Shown: piece by piece, positions 10,808 to 19,728 of the stretch | Layout: every line of letters starts with the position of its first letter | Position numbering within the stretch: the stretch's first letter is position 1 | Origin: Fragilaria crotonensis | Taxonomy: Eukaryota; Bacillariophyta; Fragilariophyceae; Fragilariales; Fragilariaceae | Assembly: GCA_022925895.1 (NCBI GenBank) | Contig: JAKSYS010000355.1 | Coordinates: forward strand, 1 to 62,241 | Length of the DNA stretch: 62,241 bases | Direction of reading: 5' to 3' | Position numbers and translations under genes: made by a program | The notes under the pieces: model-generated | Told to the model about the DNA's origin: nothing | The model's database searches: none | What the model saw: only the letters and a program-made list of their open reading frames with translations

Positions 10808-10822
10808 ATCGGCCTTGTGGAA
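10808..10822 (+). repeat. Left 15-bp target site duplication of the LINE
   Basis: ATCGGCCTTGTGGAA here is repeated exactly at 33361-33375. The length is typical of target-primed reverse transcription by LINEs. Joining the flanks rebuilds transposase coding sequence (...FLASALWNVCGTRVG), apart from one missing base upstream. Confidence 0.85.
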
Positions 10823-10916
10823 CACAATTTCTAAAATCTAGATACGTGCATACCAGTCTGTCCGTCGACCGTTTTCAACCTAACTCAGTCGGAAGTTGTC
10901 CTGTGCAACCACCACC

Positions 10917-11330
10917 ATGACCGAAGGAACGGCATCAACGTTTCTACCCGATCCCAACAAACCCCCAGACATCTCCAAACCCATGTTCACGTTCGAACGA
11001 ACTGATTGGATGGACCCTCCAGCCTTCAAACCAATCAATCCAACTTTGAGCGACTCCATCTACCGTCGACGTGCCAACGACTCCCTCTACCAGCAAATCA
11101 GCAGTCCAGCCAAGTGGCAGAAGTACGTCACATTAGGTTACTTTGCCATCGACGATGGTGCTTTCTTTGACCTCGAATGGAGCGCTCGCGAAGCGAGCCC
11201 AACCAAGATGCACAGTATCATCTGGTACAACTACTTGTACCACATCGACCGAGACATGGACATACCAGCAAAACTCAACTCATGGGCCACCCAAGTTTCA
11301 CAATCCTATCTTATCAACCATGCCCCCTAG
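10917..11330 (+). CDS. LINE 5' ORF, 137 aa, unknown
   Basis: ATG 10917 starts 94 bp inside the LINE, and TAG ends the frame at 11330. The product (MTEGTASTFLPDPN start, then aromatic-rich and Asp-rich) has no motif I recognise. It lies 60 bp upstream of the ORF1 start. It may be an extra LINE protein, or the N-terminal part of ORF1 cut off by a shift. Its amino acid composition is more ordinary than that of ORF1. Confidence 0.5.
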   Translation: MTEGTASTFLPDPNKPPDISKPMFTFERTDWMDPPAFKPINPTLSDSIYRRRANDSLYQQISSPAKWQKYVTLGYFAIDDGAFFDLEWSAREASPTKMHSIIWYNYLYHIDRDMDIPAKLNSWATQVSQSYLINHAP

Positions 11331-11390
11331 ATATTGACAATCGACACATTGACAACCTCGTGGAAACAGACTCAACTCACTACTACCCCA

Positions 11391-12250
11391 ATGGACATCG
11401 AAGAAGACAAATGGACAGAAGTCATCTCGGTCGGAAAGGCTAAGGCAACCAAACGACGCGTTTCCTCCCTCACTAGTAAAGCCGCAGAACCAAACCCCCC
11501 CCACAAACATTGCCCCAGGCTTCAATCTCCCAGAAAATGACACCCCACAAACCAGCTTGAAACCAACCCCAGCGGACAAGAACGACAACAACGGCATCGC
11601 TGACGCAAACACCACATCTACCGCAAACAACGAATTCTCGATCTGGCTAAACAATCGGACAACCACCGGAAACCCACCTACATGGGCCGCTCCAAACAAC
11701 ACAACAGAACGAAACCCCAACACAACTCCACAACGCAACACAGGAACTCCACCAGCGCCGCGCGCAACAAACACATCCTCTTCCCACACATACACCCCTC
11801 ATCCAAACAAAAAGATCAACGACGGCACCCACCGCATCACAATCAAATGGAAATTGGAAAAACACTATCTAATCAGACTCGAGGAAAACGAAGACGAACT
11901 TCTACATGAAATCCACCAGCTCATCACACACGTGTTTGAAGACGACGACGGACTTCTATACCCATGGAAAAGCAAAGACACACAACACACAACGCCAGCA
12001 TCCAACCTACATCTCGACGACGTCAAACAGCTGATCTCTCCAAACATTGCTTTCATCAAATCAACTTCCCTTCTCGTTTTTGGCATTCGATTCGGATTCA
12101 GCGCAAATCCATCTACTTGGAAGTTTAAGACGAACACCCAAACATGCATGCAAAGCCATCACTTCAACGCCTCCATATCCAACTCCACATGCGACAGCGG
12201 CAACATGGTCACGGCTGGATACATTCTCTTGAAAGCACCCAACACCACAA
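11391..12250 (+). pseudogene. LINE ORF1 (gag-like), first part
   Basis: The likely start is ATG 11391 (MDIEEDKWTEVISVGKAKATK). The frame breaks at a run of eight C near 11497-11504 and continues in another frame (NQTPPTNIAPGFNLPEN) to 12250, where Copia 1 is inserted. The first half is Asn/Thr/Pro-rich and disordered. The second half has a folded-looking segment (HRITIKWKLEKHYLIRLEEN). No zinc finger was seen. The presumed role is RNA binding in the LINE particle, by position only. Confidence 0.55.
12246..12250 (+). repeat. Left 5-bp target duplication of Copia 1 (CACAA)
   Basis: CACAA precedes the 5' LTR and recurs at 18939-18943 just after the 3' LTR. This fixes the LTR ends as TAAAAC...CTTTA. 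Confidence 0.85.
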
Positions 12251-12807
12251 TAAAACAAAAGCTACTGTGCTGCCGCCTATCGTCGTGACAATACTCTAAG
12301 TCTCCTAATCGTCCGTCCGTCAACCAAAGTTTTCGTGGGTCACGCTTCGGTTCTCATTGGGTACCGGTTGGGTTCGCTTTGCGTTCGCCTTCTCATAATT
12401 GTTTTGCGTCATTGTTCCTCGGACACTGTCGAATGTTCTGTGGAAAAATGTCGGGAAGCGCAATCGTAAGCCGAGCTACGACGAGAACACAAAATGGGTG
12501 CATCACCAAATCTACATATTACACAATATATATTCGGAATTCATTCACATGGTTTCGGTACATGTTCTACATTCAATCTACACAGCTACATTTGAAGAAC
12601 AACAAAAGAACAAAGAAGGATGTCAAAAGAACAAGAAGAACAGCTCTCATTTGATCACTGCTCTCATTCAATGGTTCTCATTTCATTCTTTTGCATATTT
12701 TACATGTCTCACAATTAATCAATAGTTCATTCTTACAAGTCTAAGTCTTCGATCTACTAATTCGTCGAGCCCTTGTTCGTAGCCTCAACGCCGCGAATAA
12801 AACTTTA
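12251..12807 (+). repeat. Copia 1 5' LTR (557 bp)
   Basis: The LTR starts TAAAACAAAAGC and ends AATAAAACTTTA, so its termini are TA...TA instead of the usual TG...CA, with a 4-bp terminal inversion TAAA/TTTA. A possible AATAAA polyadenylation signal sits 11 bases from the end. A short open frame of about 90-108 codons appears in both LTR copies but looks fortuitous. Confidence 0.88.
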
Positions 12808-12821
12808 CGCTTCCTCTGCGC
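12808..12821 (+). promoter_or_regulatory. Copia 1 primer-binding site
   Basis: CGCTTCCTCTGCGC follows the LTR with no gap. Its complement GCGCAGAGGAAGCG resembles the D-arm region of eukaryotic initiator tRNA-Met (GCGCAGNGGAAGCG), not a tRNA 3' end. The same 14 bases occupy the same place in Copia 2 and 3. Confidence 0.75.
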
Positions 12822-12930
12822 TAAGTAATAAGACAAGTGCTGTTGTTTGATCAATCAAACTAACCTTCAAGCTTTTCAAAGTCAAGTGCTTTAAAGTTTG
12901 CATCAACTAGGTCTCCCAGCAAGATCTACC

Positions 12931-14158
12931 ATGGCTGCTCAACCAGCTCCCCATTTTGCATTGGCTCCAGCCTTTGCTAACCCTGATGTTCTCAACTACT
13001 CTGAGCAGGCTGCTGCCAAGCTCTTCAAGTCTGGTACTGAGTCTTTGTCCATCAAGTTTGACTGCAAGCCAGAAAACCTCCAGCTCTTCTTGGATCAAGC
13101 AGGGATAAGTCCATTGTCTTTGATTGGCTCAACATCTTGAACATTCCTATTCAAGGGGATGTGGCATTGTCCAAGGACCTCATTGAATCCTATGGAGAAA
13201 TTTCCTATGAAGATGTCAAAGCTCATGCCCTCACCTATATGAATGAGGACTCAAGAGAGGCTCAAGATTCCTTCATGCTTTATCATTGCCTCATGAATTC
13301 TTTGACCGACGCCGCTCAGAAGCAAGTCAGAACCAGAGGAAATGTTCATCCCTTCATGTTTGGTGGAAAAGGTTCAGGCCCCCTCCTCCTCAAGGTCATC
13401 ATCATGGTGTCACATGTGGATACCAGAGCTACCATCACCAGTGTCAGGACCAAACTCTCCAGTCTTGATTATGCAATGAGGAACAAGATTCTGATATTGA
13501 AGCCTTCAATGACTATGTTCTTGGTTTGGTCAGCAAGCTCCACGCCAGAGGACAAGAGACTCAAGATCTCCTGGTCAATCTTTTCAAAGGATACAAGGCA
13601 TGCAAGGATGCTGAGTTTGTGGACTACATCAAGAAGAAGGAAGACCTTTATGAGGAAGGAGGTGAAGTCAACTACCAGCAACTCATGGATTGGGCTCTCA
13701 ACAAGTTCAAGACCAGAAAGGAGTCAGAGCAGTGGTGCCAGAGAACTACAGAAGAAGAAACCATCATTGCCTTACAGGCCCAAGTCAATAATCTCATGGT
13801 CCATCAGAAGAAACCTACCTATCCAGCAGGCAAGTCCAATGGAGATGGAAAGAAGGACTACAAGCAGGGATTCAACAAGAAAGGCAAGGGTAAAGGCAAG
13901 CCAAGGGCAGGTGACTTTCCAGCATGGATGACTACCTCTCCCAAGGTTGGTGAGAAGCAGAACAAGACTGTGGAAGGCAAGGACTATCATTGGTGCCCTA
14001 ATCACAACAGATGGACCAGGCACAGGCCCTCTGAGTGCAAAGGGATTGGTTTCAAGGTGGCAGCTCCCAAGAAGGATCAAGGCAACAAGTTTGCAGATGC
14101 CAAGCACAACATGAAACTCTCCAATGCCCTCGCCGCCATCTCTCAAGATGACGAATGA
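12931..14158 (+). pseudogene. Copia 1 gag, two one-base losses
   Basis: Gag packages the element RNA. It starts at ATG 12931 (MAAQPAPHFALAPAF) and is collinear with the intact gag of Copia 2. The frame changes near 13105 and near 13480, each equal to one missing base. The C-terminal part has Lys/Gly-rich RNA-binding sequence and a zinc-knuckle-like WCPNHNRWTRHRPSEC. It ends at TGA 14156-14158, which overlaps an ATG (ATGATGG). Confidence 0.85.
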
Positions 14159-17100
14159 TGGGGAAGCCCAATGGACTGCGTGTTCATTGGGCCATGGACT
14201 CTTCAATGGTGGAAGAGGAGGATGGCAGAGCTGTGCATCCTTCTCCTTACCTTCATGAGTACCATTGTCCAGGTGGTTCAACAAGTGTGGGACCCTCCAT
14301 GTCCAAGCAAGAAATCTGTGAAGACAAGTCCTTGGAGGCACTCCCAGTCGCCGTGTCTGAGTATGTCAAGTCTTGGATGCATGATACCCTGAGGCTCAGC
14401 CAAGGTCAAGAACCAAGGTACAATGGATCAACAATTGCCCAGTCGTGAGGCGCCCTCAAACGCGCGTGCGAAAGCAAAGCTCTGGACGAAATTTCAAGCC
14501 CTACAAGAGACAATGGATTCCCTCAGAAGGAAGATGGTCAAGGGCAAGAAACATTTCAGTCAACTGGAATGCCTGACTGCAATCATTGCAATGAAGGCCA
14601 AGCAGACCCATCAAGATGAAGTGGCAAGGTTTGACACTGATGCCAGGGCAATCAGGATTGACAACTGTGCTTCCTATTGCATCTCCAACGACAAGAAGGA
14701 CTTCATCACCCCTCTCAAGAAGGTCAACAAGAAACTAAAGGGGTTGGGTGGCACATTGGCTGACATATACTCAGGGACCATCAAATGGTCAATTGAAGAT
14801 GATGATGGAGTTTCTCATGATTGGGTCATCCCAAATGGGCTCTATGTCAAGGATTCACCTTCAAAGCTGTTATCTCCACAGCATTGGGCCCAGACTGCCC
14901 AAGACTTCAAGCCTTTGCCAAGAGGCACATGGTGTTCAACATATCATGATTGTATCCAGCTTCAGTGGGCTCAAAGAAAGTTCACCAAGACAGTGAGGTT
15001 GGGTAGGGACAGTGGCAACATTGCAACCATGTACACTTCCCCAAGCTACAAGGCTTTTTCCACATTCTGCAACATGTGTGAAGTGGAACTGGATGAGGAT
15101 GATCCTATCATCTCAATGGTCACCCATCTCATCCCTGATGATGAAGACTGTGATGAACAAGTTTATCTCCCAGAGGCAACAGATACCTCAACTCAAGGGG
15201 TGGATTGGAATCAAACTCCAAATACACCAGTCTCATTTGACCTCGATGCCAAGAACCACCCTGACTCGCCAGCAATCGTTGAAGATGAAGAGGATGCTAC
15301 TTTCCAAGAGAAACCTGCTGCAGAATTCCTTCGCTGGCATCACAAGCTGAATCATATGTCAGGAGCCAAGATGCAAAGCATGGCCAAGAGTGGTTTGCTC
15401 CCAAAGAAGTTGGCAACATGCCAAATCCCAACTTGCACCAGTTGCTTGTATGGGAAGGCCACCAGGAGACCCTGGAGAACCAAGCCCAAACTTGGACAAC
15501 AAGGTGGCAAGCTCAGGACAGCTAGGAGCCCGGACAGTGCATCAGTGTTGATCAGTTGGAGTCCACAACTCCAGGGCTCATTGCCCAAATCAAGGGTTGG
15601 CTTACCAAGAAAAGGTACAGGGTGGCAACAGTCTTTGTTGATCATTTCAGTGGTTTGTCTTACATCCACCTTCAGAAGTCAACCAATGCAGATGAAACTC
15701 TTGAAGCAAAGCTGGCATTTGAGAGGTATGCATCCAAGTTCAATGTCAAGATCAAGAGTTACCAAGCTGACAATGGCAGATTTGCAGAGAACAAGTTCAT
15801 GGCAGCCATCAAGGAGGCAGGTCAAACCATCACTTTCTGTGGGGTCAATGCCCATTTCCAGAATGCAGTGGCAGAAAGGAGGATCAGGACTTTACAAGAC
15901 CAAGCAAGGACCATGCTCATCCATGCTCAACACAGGTGGCCCAAGGCAATTGATGCTCATCTGTGGCCCTATGCCCTCAGGGTTGCCAATGAAGTTCACA
16001 ACTCTACAGCTTCCTTGGGAAGGGAAGACCTCAAGTCGCCGTTCGAATTGTTTGCCAAGTCTGAAGTCACTCCAAATCTGAATCACTTCCAGCCTTTTGG
16101 ATGTCCTGTCTTTGTCCTTGACAACAAGATGCAATCTGGAAAGAAGCTACCCAAGTGGGAAGTCAGATCAAGGATGGGAGTCTACCTGGGAATGTCCATG
16201 CAGCATGCAAGGAGTGTGGCTTTGGTTCTCAACCTCAAGACAGGCCATGTATCACCTCAATTCCATGTCACCTTTGATCCCAAGTTTGAAACAGTCAGGC
16301 ACTCATTGGGAAACATGTCTCCACCCTCAGATTGGCAGAAGTTATGTGGGTTCAAAGCCTCATCCACTTCCAGGCTTCAAGACATCAAGCAACCAGCTCA
16401 ACCTCAAGGTCTGCAACAGGGTGTCCCATTCATGGAATTTGATCTGGCACCTGGAGAATCGGTCAATGAGGGAGAAGCACAAGCATCTCAGACCCCACTT
16501 CCAGTTTCTGAGGGAGAACAGGATCAAGAACCTCAAGTTCAGCTCAGAAGATCTCCAAGACTCAACAAGACCTCTGATGAACCTTCCAACAAGCCAGAGT
16601 CCAAGGTTTTTGATGTTTGGTACAACCTGGAAGCCAAGTTGGAGGACCAGCTTCCTTATCATGTGGCCTTTGAGACCATCAAGGAGTGGATGGACATTGA
16701 GGGGGAGCTGCATCCCATGCTTGCTTATGCCGCCTCTGCGGACCCCGACACGATGTACTACCATGAGGCCATGAGGGAGCCGGATCGCGCAGAGTTCATC
16801 AAGGCAATGGAGAAGGAAGTCATGAGTCACACCGAAAATCAAGTCTGGGAGTTGGTACCAAGGTCCTCAGTCCCTCAAGGAACCAAGATCCTTCCAGCAG
16901 TGTGGGCAATGAAGCGCAAGCGTCGAATTGCAACTCGCGAAGTCTACAAGTGGAAAGCCAGGCTCAACATTGATGGATCCAAACAAGAGGAAGGAGTCAA
17001 TTATTGGGAAACATTCTCACCTGTGGCATCCTGGGCAGCCATCAGAATGGTGCTCATCACTACCCTGATTCATGGTTGGTACACCAAGCAGATTGATTTT

Positions 17101-18350
17101 GTGTTGGCCTATCAAGCAGATGTGGAATGTGAACTCTACATGGCCATCCCAAAGGGTTTTGAAGTGGAAGGTGAAGCTCAAGACTTTGTCCTCAAGCTCA
17201 AGAAGAATCTCTTTGGGCAGAAGCAAGCAGGCAGAGTGTGGAACCAGCATCTGGTGGACAAGCTCAAGGAAGTTGGGTTCATTCCAAGTCAAGTTGATGA
17301 ATGCCTATTTTACAAAGGCAAGTCAGTGTTTGTTCTTTACACTGATGATTCCATTTTGGCTGGACCAGACCCTCAAGAATTGGATAACATTGTCAAAGAG
17401 ATGGAAGCAGTTGGACTCAAGCTCACTGTGGAAGGAGACATCTCAGACTTCCTTGGGGTTCAAATTGACAGAATCAATGACAACACTTTCAACCTTTCTC
17501 AGCCTCACCTCATCAATGATGTCATCAAGGAATTGCGCTTGGATGGGAAGAATGTGGCTATCAAGAAAACAACTGGAGCCTCAAGCAAGACTTTGTGCAG
17601 GCATTTGGAGTCTCCTCCTTTGATGATCATTTCAATTATCGCCGAGTCATTGGACAGATGAATTATCTCGAAAAATGTTCCAGGCTTGACATCTCTTGTG
17701 CAGTTCATCAAGGAGCAAGGTTTGTTTCTAACCCAAGACTTGAACATGGCAAAGCATTGAAATGGCTGGGCAGGTACCTGGTTGGTTCAAAGGACAAGGG
17801 TATGATCTATTCTCCAGGTAACCAAAGCTTTGATGTCTATGTTGATGCTTCCTTCACTGGAGATTGGGATCCAACAGTTGCAGATTGGGATTCAGACACA
17901 GCAAGGTCAAGGACTGGTTATGTGATTCTTTATGCCAATTGTCCAGTCATCTGGGCATCCAAGCTTCAGTCAGAGATTGCCTTGTCAACAACTGAGAGTG
18001 AATATTTGGCAATTTCAGCAGCTACCAGAGAAGTGCTTCCATTGATGGAGTTGGTACAAGAGATGCAACAACATGGATGTGGCCTGACAGCAACAACACC
18101 TCATCTTCATTGTAGGGTTTTTGAAGACAACAGTGGTGCAGTTGAATTGGCTTCAAGCGTCAAGAATCCGAAAATGCGACCACGCACGCGTCACATCAAC
18201 ACGAAGTATCATCATTTCAGAAGCAAGGTTCAAGATGGTACAATTTCAATTCATCAAGTCTCAACTGAGGAAATGCTTGCAGATATTCTGACCAAGATTT
18301 GCAATGAGGAAATTCACACCAAGTTGAGAAAGCAATTGATGGGTTGGTGA
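14159..18350 (+). pseudogene. Copia 1 pol: protease, integrase, reverse transcriptase, RNase H, with frameshifts
   Basis: After the gag stop the same frame runs on (MDCVFIGPW at 14171). The protease-position motif is RIDNCASYCIS near 14655, with DNCAS where retroviral proteases have D-T/S-G. Integrase has the zinc-binding HHKLNH...CTSC, then catalytic Asp in FVDHFSG, Asp in YQADNGRF and Glu in NAVAERRIR. RT has YTDDSILAG near 17340. RNase H has YVDASFTGDW, TTESEYLA, DNSGAVELA and TRHINTKYHH. Frame changes lie near 14300-14440, 15520-15555 and 17618 (a T lost in TTT). One codon (Thr) is missing in the RT segment FVLAYQADVE compared with Copia 2. Stop at 18348-18350. Confidence 0.88.
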
Positions 18351-18370
18351 TCCAGAGGACTACGTCGAAC

Positions 18371-18381
18371 GAGTGAGGGAG
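18371..18381 (+). other. Copia 1 polypurine tract
   Basis: GAGTGAGGGAG lies directly before the 3' LTR and would prime plus-strand DNA synthesis. Copia 2 has AAGTGAGGGAG at the same place. Confidence 0.75.
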
Positions 18382-18938
18382 TAAAACAAAAGCTACTGTG
18401 CTGCCGCCTATCGTCGTGACAATACTCTAAGTCTCCTAATCGTCCGTCCGTCAACCAAAGTTTTCGTGGGTCACGCTTCGGTTCTCATTGGGTACCGGTT
18501 GGGTTCGCTTTGCGTTCGCCTTCTCATAATTGTTTTGCGTCATTGTTCCTCGGACACTGTCGAATGTTCTGTGGAAAAATGTCGGGAAGCGCAATCGTAA
18601 GCCGAGCTACGACGAGAACACAAAATGGGTGCATCACCAAATCTACATATTACACAATATATATTCGGAATTCATTCACATGGTTTCGGTACATGTTCTA
18701 CATTCAATCTACACAGCTACATTTGGAGAACAACAAAAGAACAAAGAAGGATGTCAAAAGAACAAGAAGAACAGCTCTCATTTGATCACTGCTCTCATTC
18801 GATGGTTCTCATTTCATTATTTTGCATATTTTACATGTCTCACAATTAATCAATAGTTCATTCTTACAAGTCTAAGTCTTCGATCTACTAATTCGTCGAG
18901 CCCTTGTTCGTAGCCTCAACGCCGCGAATAAAACTTTA
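18382..18938 (+). repeat. Copia 1 3' LTR (557 bp)
   Basis: This LTR is the same length as the 5' LTR, with three substitutions seen by eye in 557 bases. CACAA follows at 18939-18943. Confidence 0.88.
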
Positions 18939-19134
18939 CACAAATACTCTTTCTATCTTCAACACCTGACCAACAAACTACCAGACAACACTCCTTTCTT
19001 TGACATACTCAGATTTCGGAAAACCCCAATGGACCAAGACATAAACCACCTCGTGGTCCAATGCGGAGAAAGCCACACCATCCCTCTGTGCCAAGCATTA
19101 TCACAGTATCTCACAGGAAACCAAACAGCACTGT
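18939..19134 (+). pseudogene. LINE ORF1, middle fragment between the two Copia elements
   Basis: These 196 bases read YSFYLQHLTNKLPDNTPFFD and on to ...CQALSQYLTGNQTAL, in the A/C-rich style of the LINE. They link the part before 12250 to the part after 25924 when both Copia elements are removed, though small frame changes are needed at both joins. Confidence 0.65.
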
Positions 19135-19698
19135 TAAAGTTTTATTCGAAGCGATGGGGCGACGAATAAGGGCTCTGAAACGACGAATTAGTTAAAATAA
19201 ATTAGTAGGAGTGTTATATTTTGCGATAGACTAATTGTGAAATCATGAAAACATGAAGGAAATGAAATTGGTACGACCGAACGAGAGCTCTGAAGCTGCA
19301 CTTTCCTTGTTCTTCTTGTTCTTTGGTTGTTCCCTGATTGTTCTTTGTTAGTTCTTCAGAATCCCATGGTAGAATGGTTGGTTGAAAGATACTGAATCCC
19401 AGATGAATATAATGAAATATAAAGCATGTAAAATGTAGATTTGATGATGCACCAGTTTGTGTTCTCTTTTGAGGTCGGCTGGCGATTGTGCTTCTCATTT
19501 ATGTGTCCGCGGAACATTCGACAATGACCGAAGAACAATGACGCAAACACTTACGAGAACGCAAACGCGAAGCGTGACTCAATCGTGCGAAAGAGAACCG
19601 AACCATGACTCACAGAAACTTTGGTTGACAAACGGACGGAAGGAGAGGTAGAGTATGATCCACGACGGTAGACGCCAATACTGTATCTTTTTCTTTTA
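19135..19698 (-). repeat. Copia 2 3' LTR (564 bp)
   Basis: Read on the minus strand it starts TAAAAGAAAAAGAT and ends GAATAAAACTTTA, again with TA...TA termini. It is preceded by the polypurine tract AAGTGAGGGAG (19699-19709). Confidence 0.88.
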
Positions 19699-19728
19699 CT
19701 CCCTCACTTGCTTGACAAAGTCCTTCGG

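Larger units (their letters stand above)
8541..10822 (+). pseudogene. Pogo/Tigger-like DDE transposase, 5' part, with intron and premature stop
   Basis: The enzyme would cut and paste its own DNA transposon. Exon 1 is 8541-8642 (ATG, AT-hook-like KKGRPK, start of an HTH), intron 8643-8778 (GTGAGT...GCACGCAG), exon 2 from 8779. The HTH region continues in exon 2 with DKNTLQLDQVIRACNLD. The DDE_1 catalytic core is readable: first Asp in LITGDQGG, second in ILKLDSGPG, third in QQEMDAVYGAFK, after the family's LPNATS segment, so a DDD triad as in pogo. One in-frame TAA at 9559-9561 interrupts the frame between the HTH and the core; the same frame continues directly behind it. A one-base loss near 10795-10800 precedes the point where a LINE is inserted. 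The remaining C-terminus is at 33361-33724. Confidence 0.75.
12251..18938 (+). mobile_element. Copia-type LTR retrotransposon 1 (CoDi-like), 6688 bp
   Basis: The element has 557-bp LTRs, a primer-binding site, gag, pol (PR-IN-RT-RH order, the Copia order), a polypurine tract, and a CACAA target duplication in LINE ORF1. The LTRs differ at 3 positions by eye. Gag has two one-base losses and pol several shifts, so this copy would not make intact proteins as written. It is closely related to Copia 2, 196 bp to the right in the opposite orientation. Confidence 0.92.

Noticed and set aside
12379..12725. Two ORFs of about 90-108 codons inside the Copia 1 LTRs
   Set aside because: They overlap each other in different frames within an LTR and show changes between the LTR copies that alter residues. 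No motif.
14155..14448. Second ORF starting ATG at the Copia 1 gag stop (ATGATGG)
   Set aside because: It could suggest reinitiation, but pol lies in the gag frame once one-base losses are undone, and Copia 3 lacks such an ATG. Readthrough explains all three elements.
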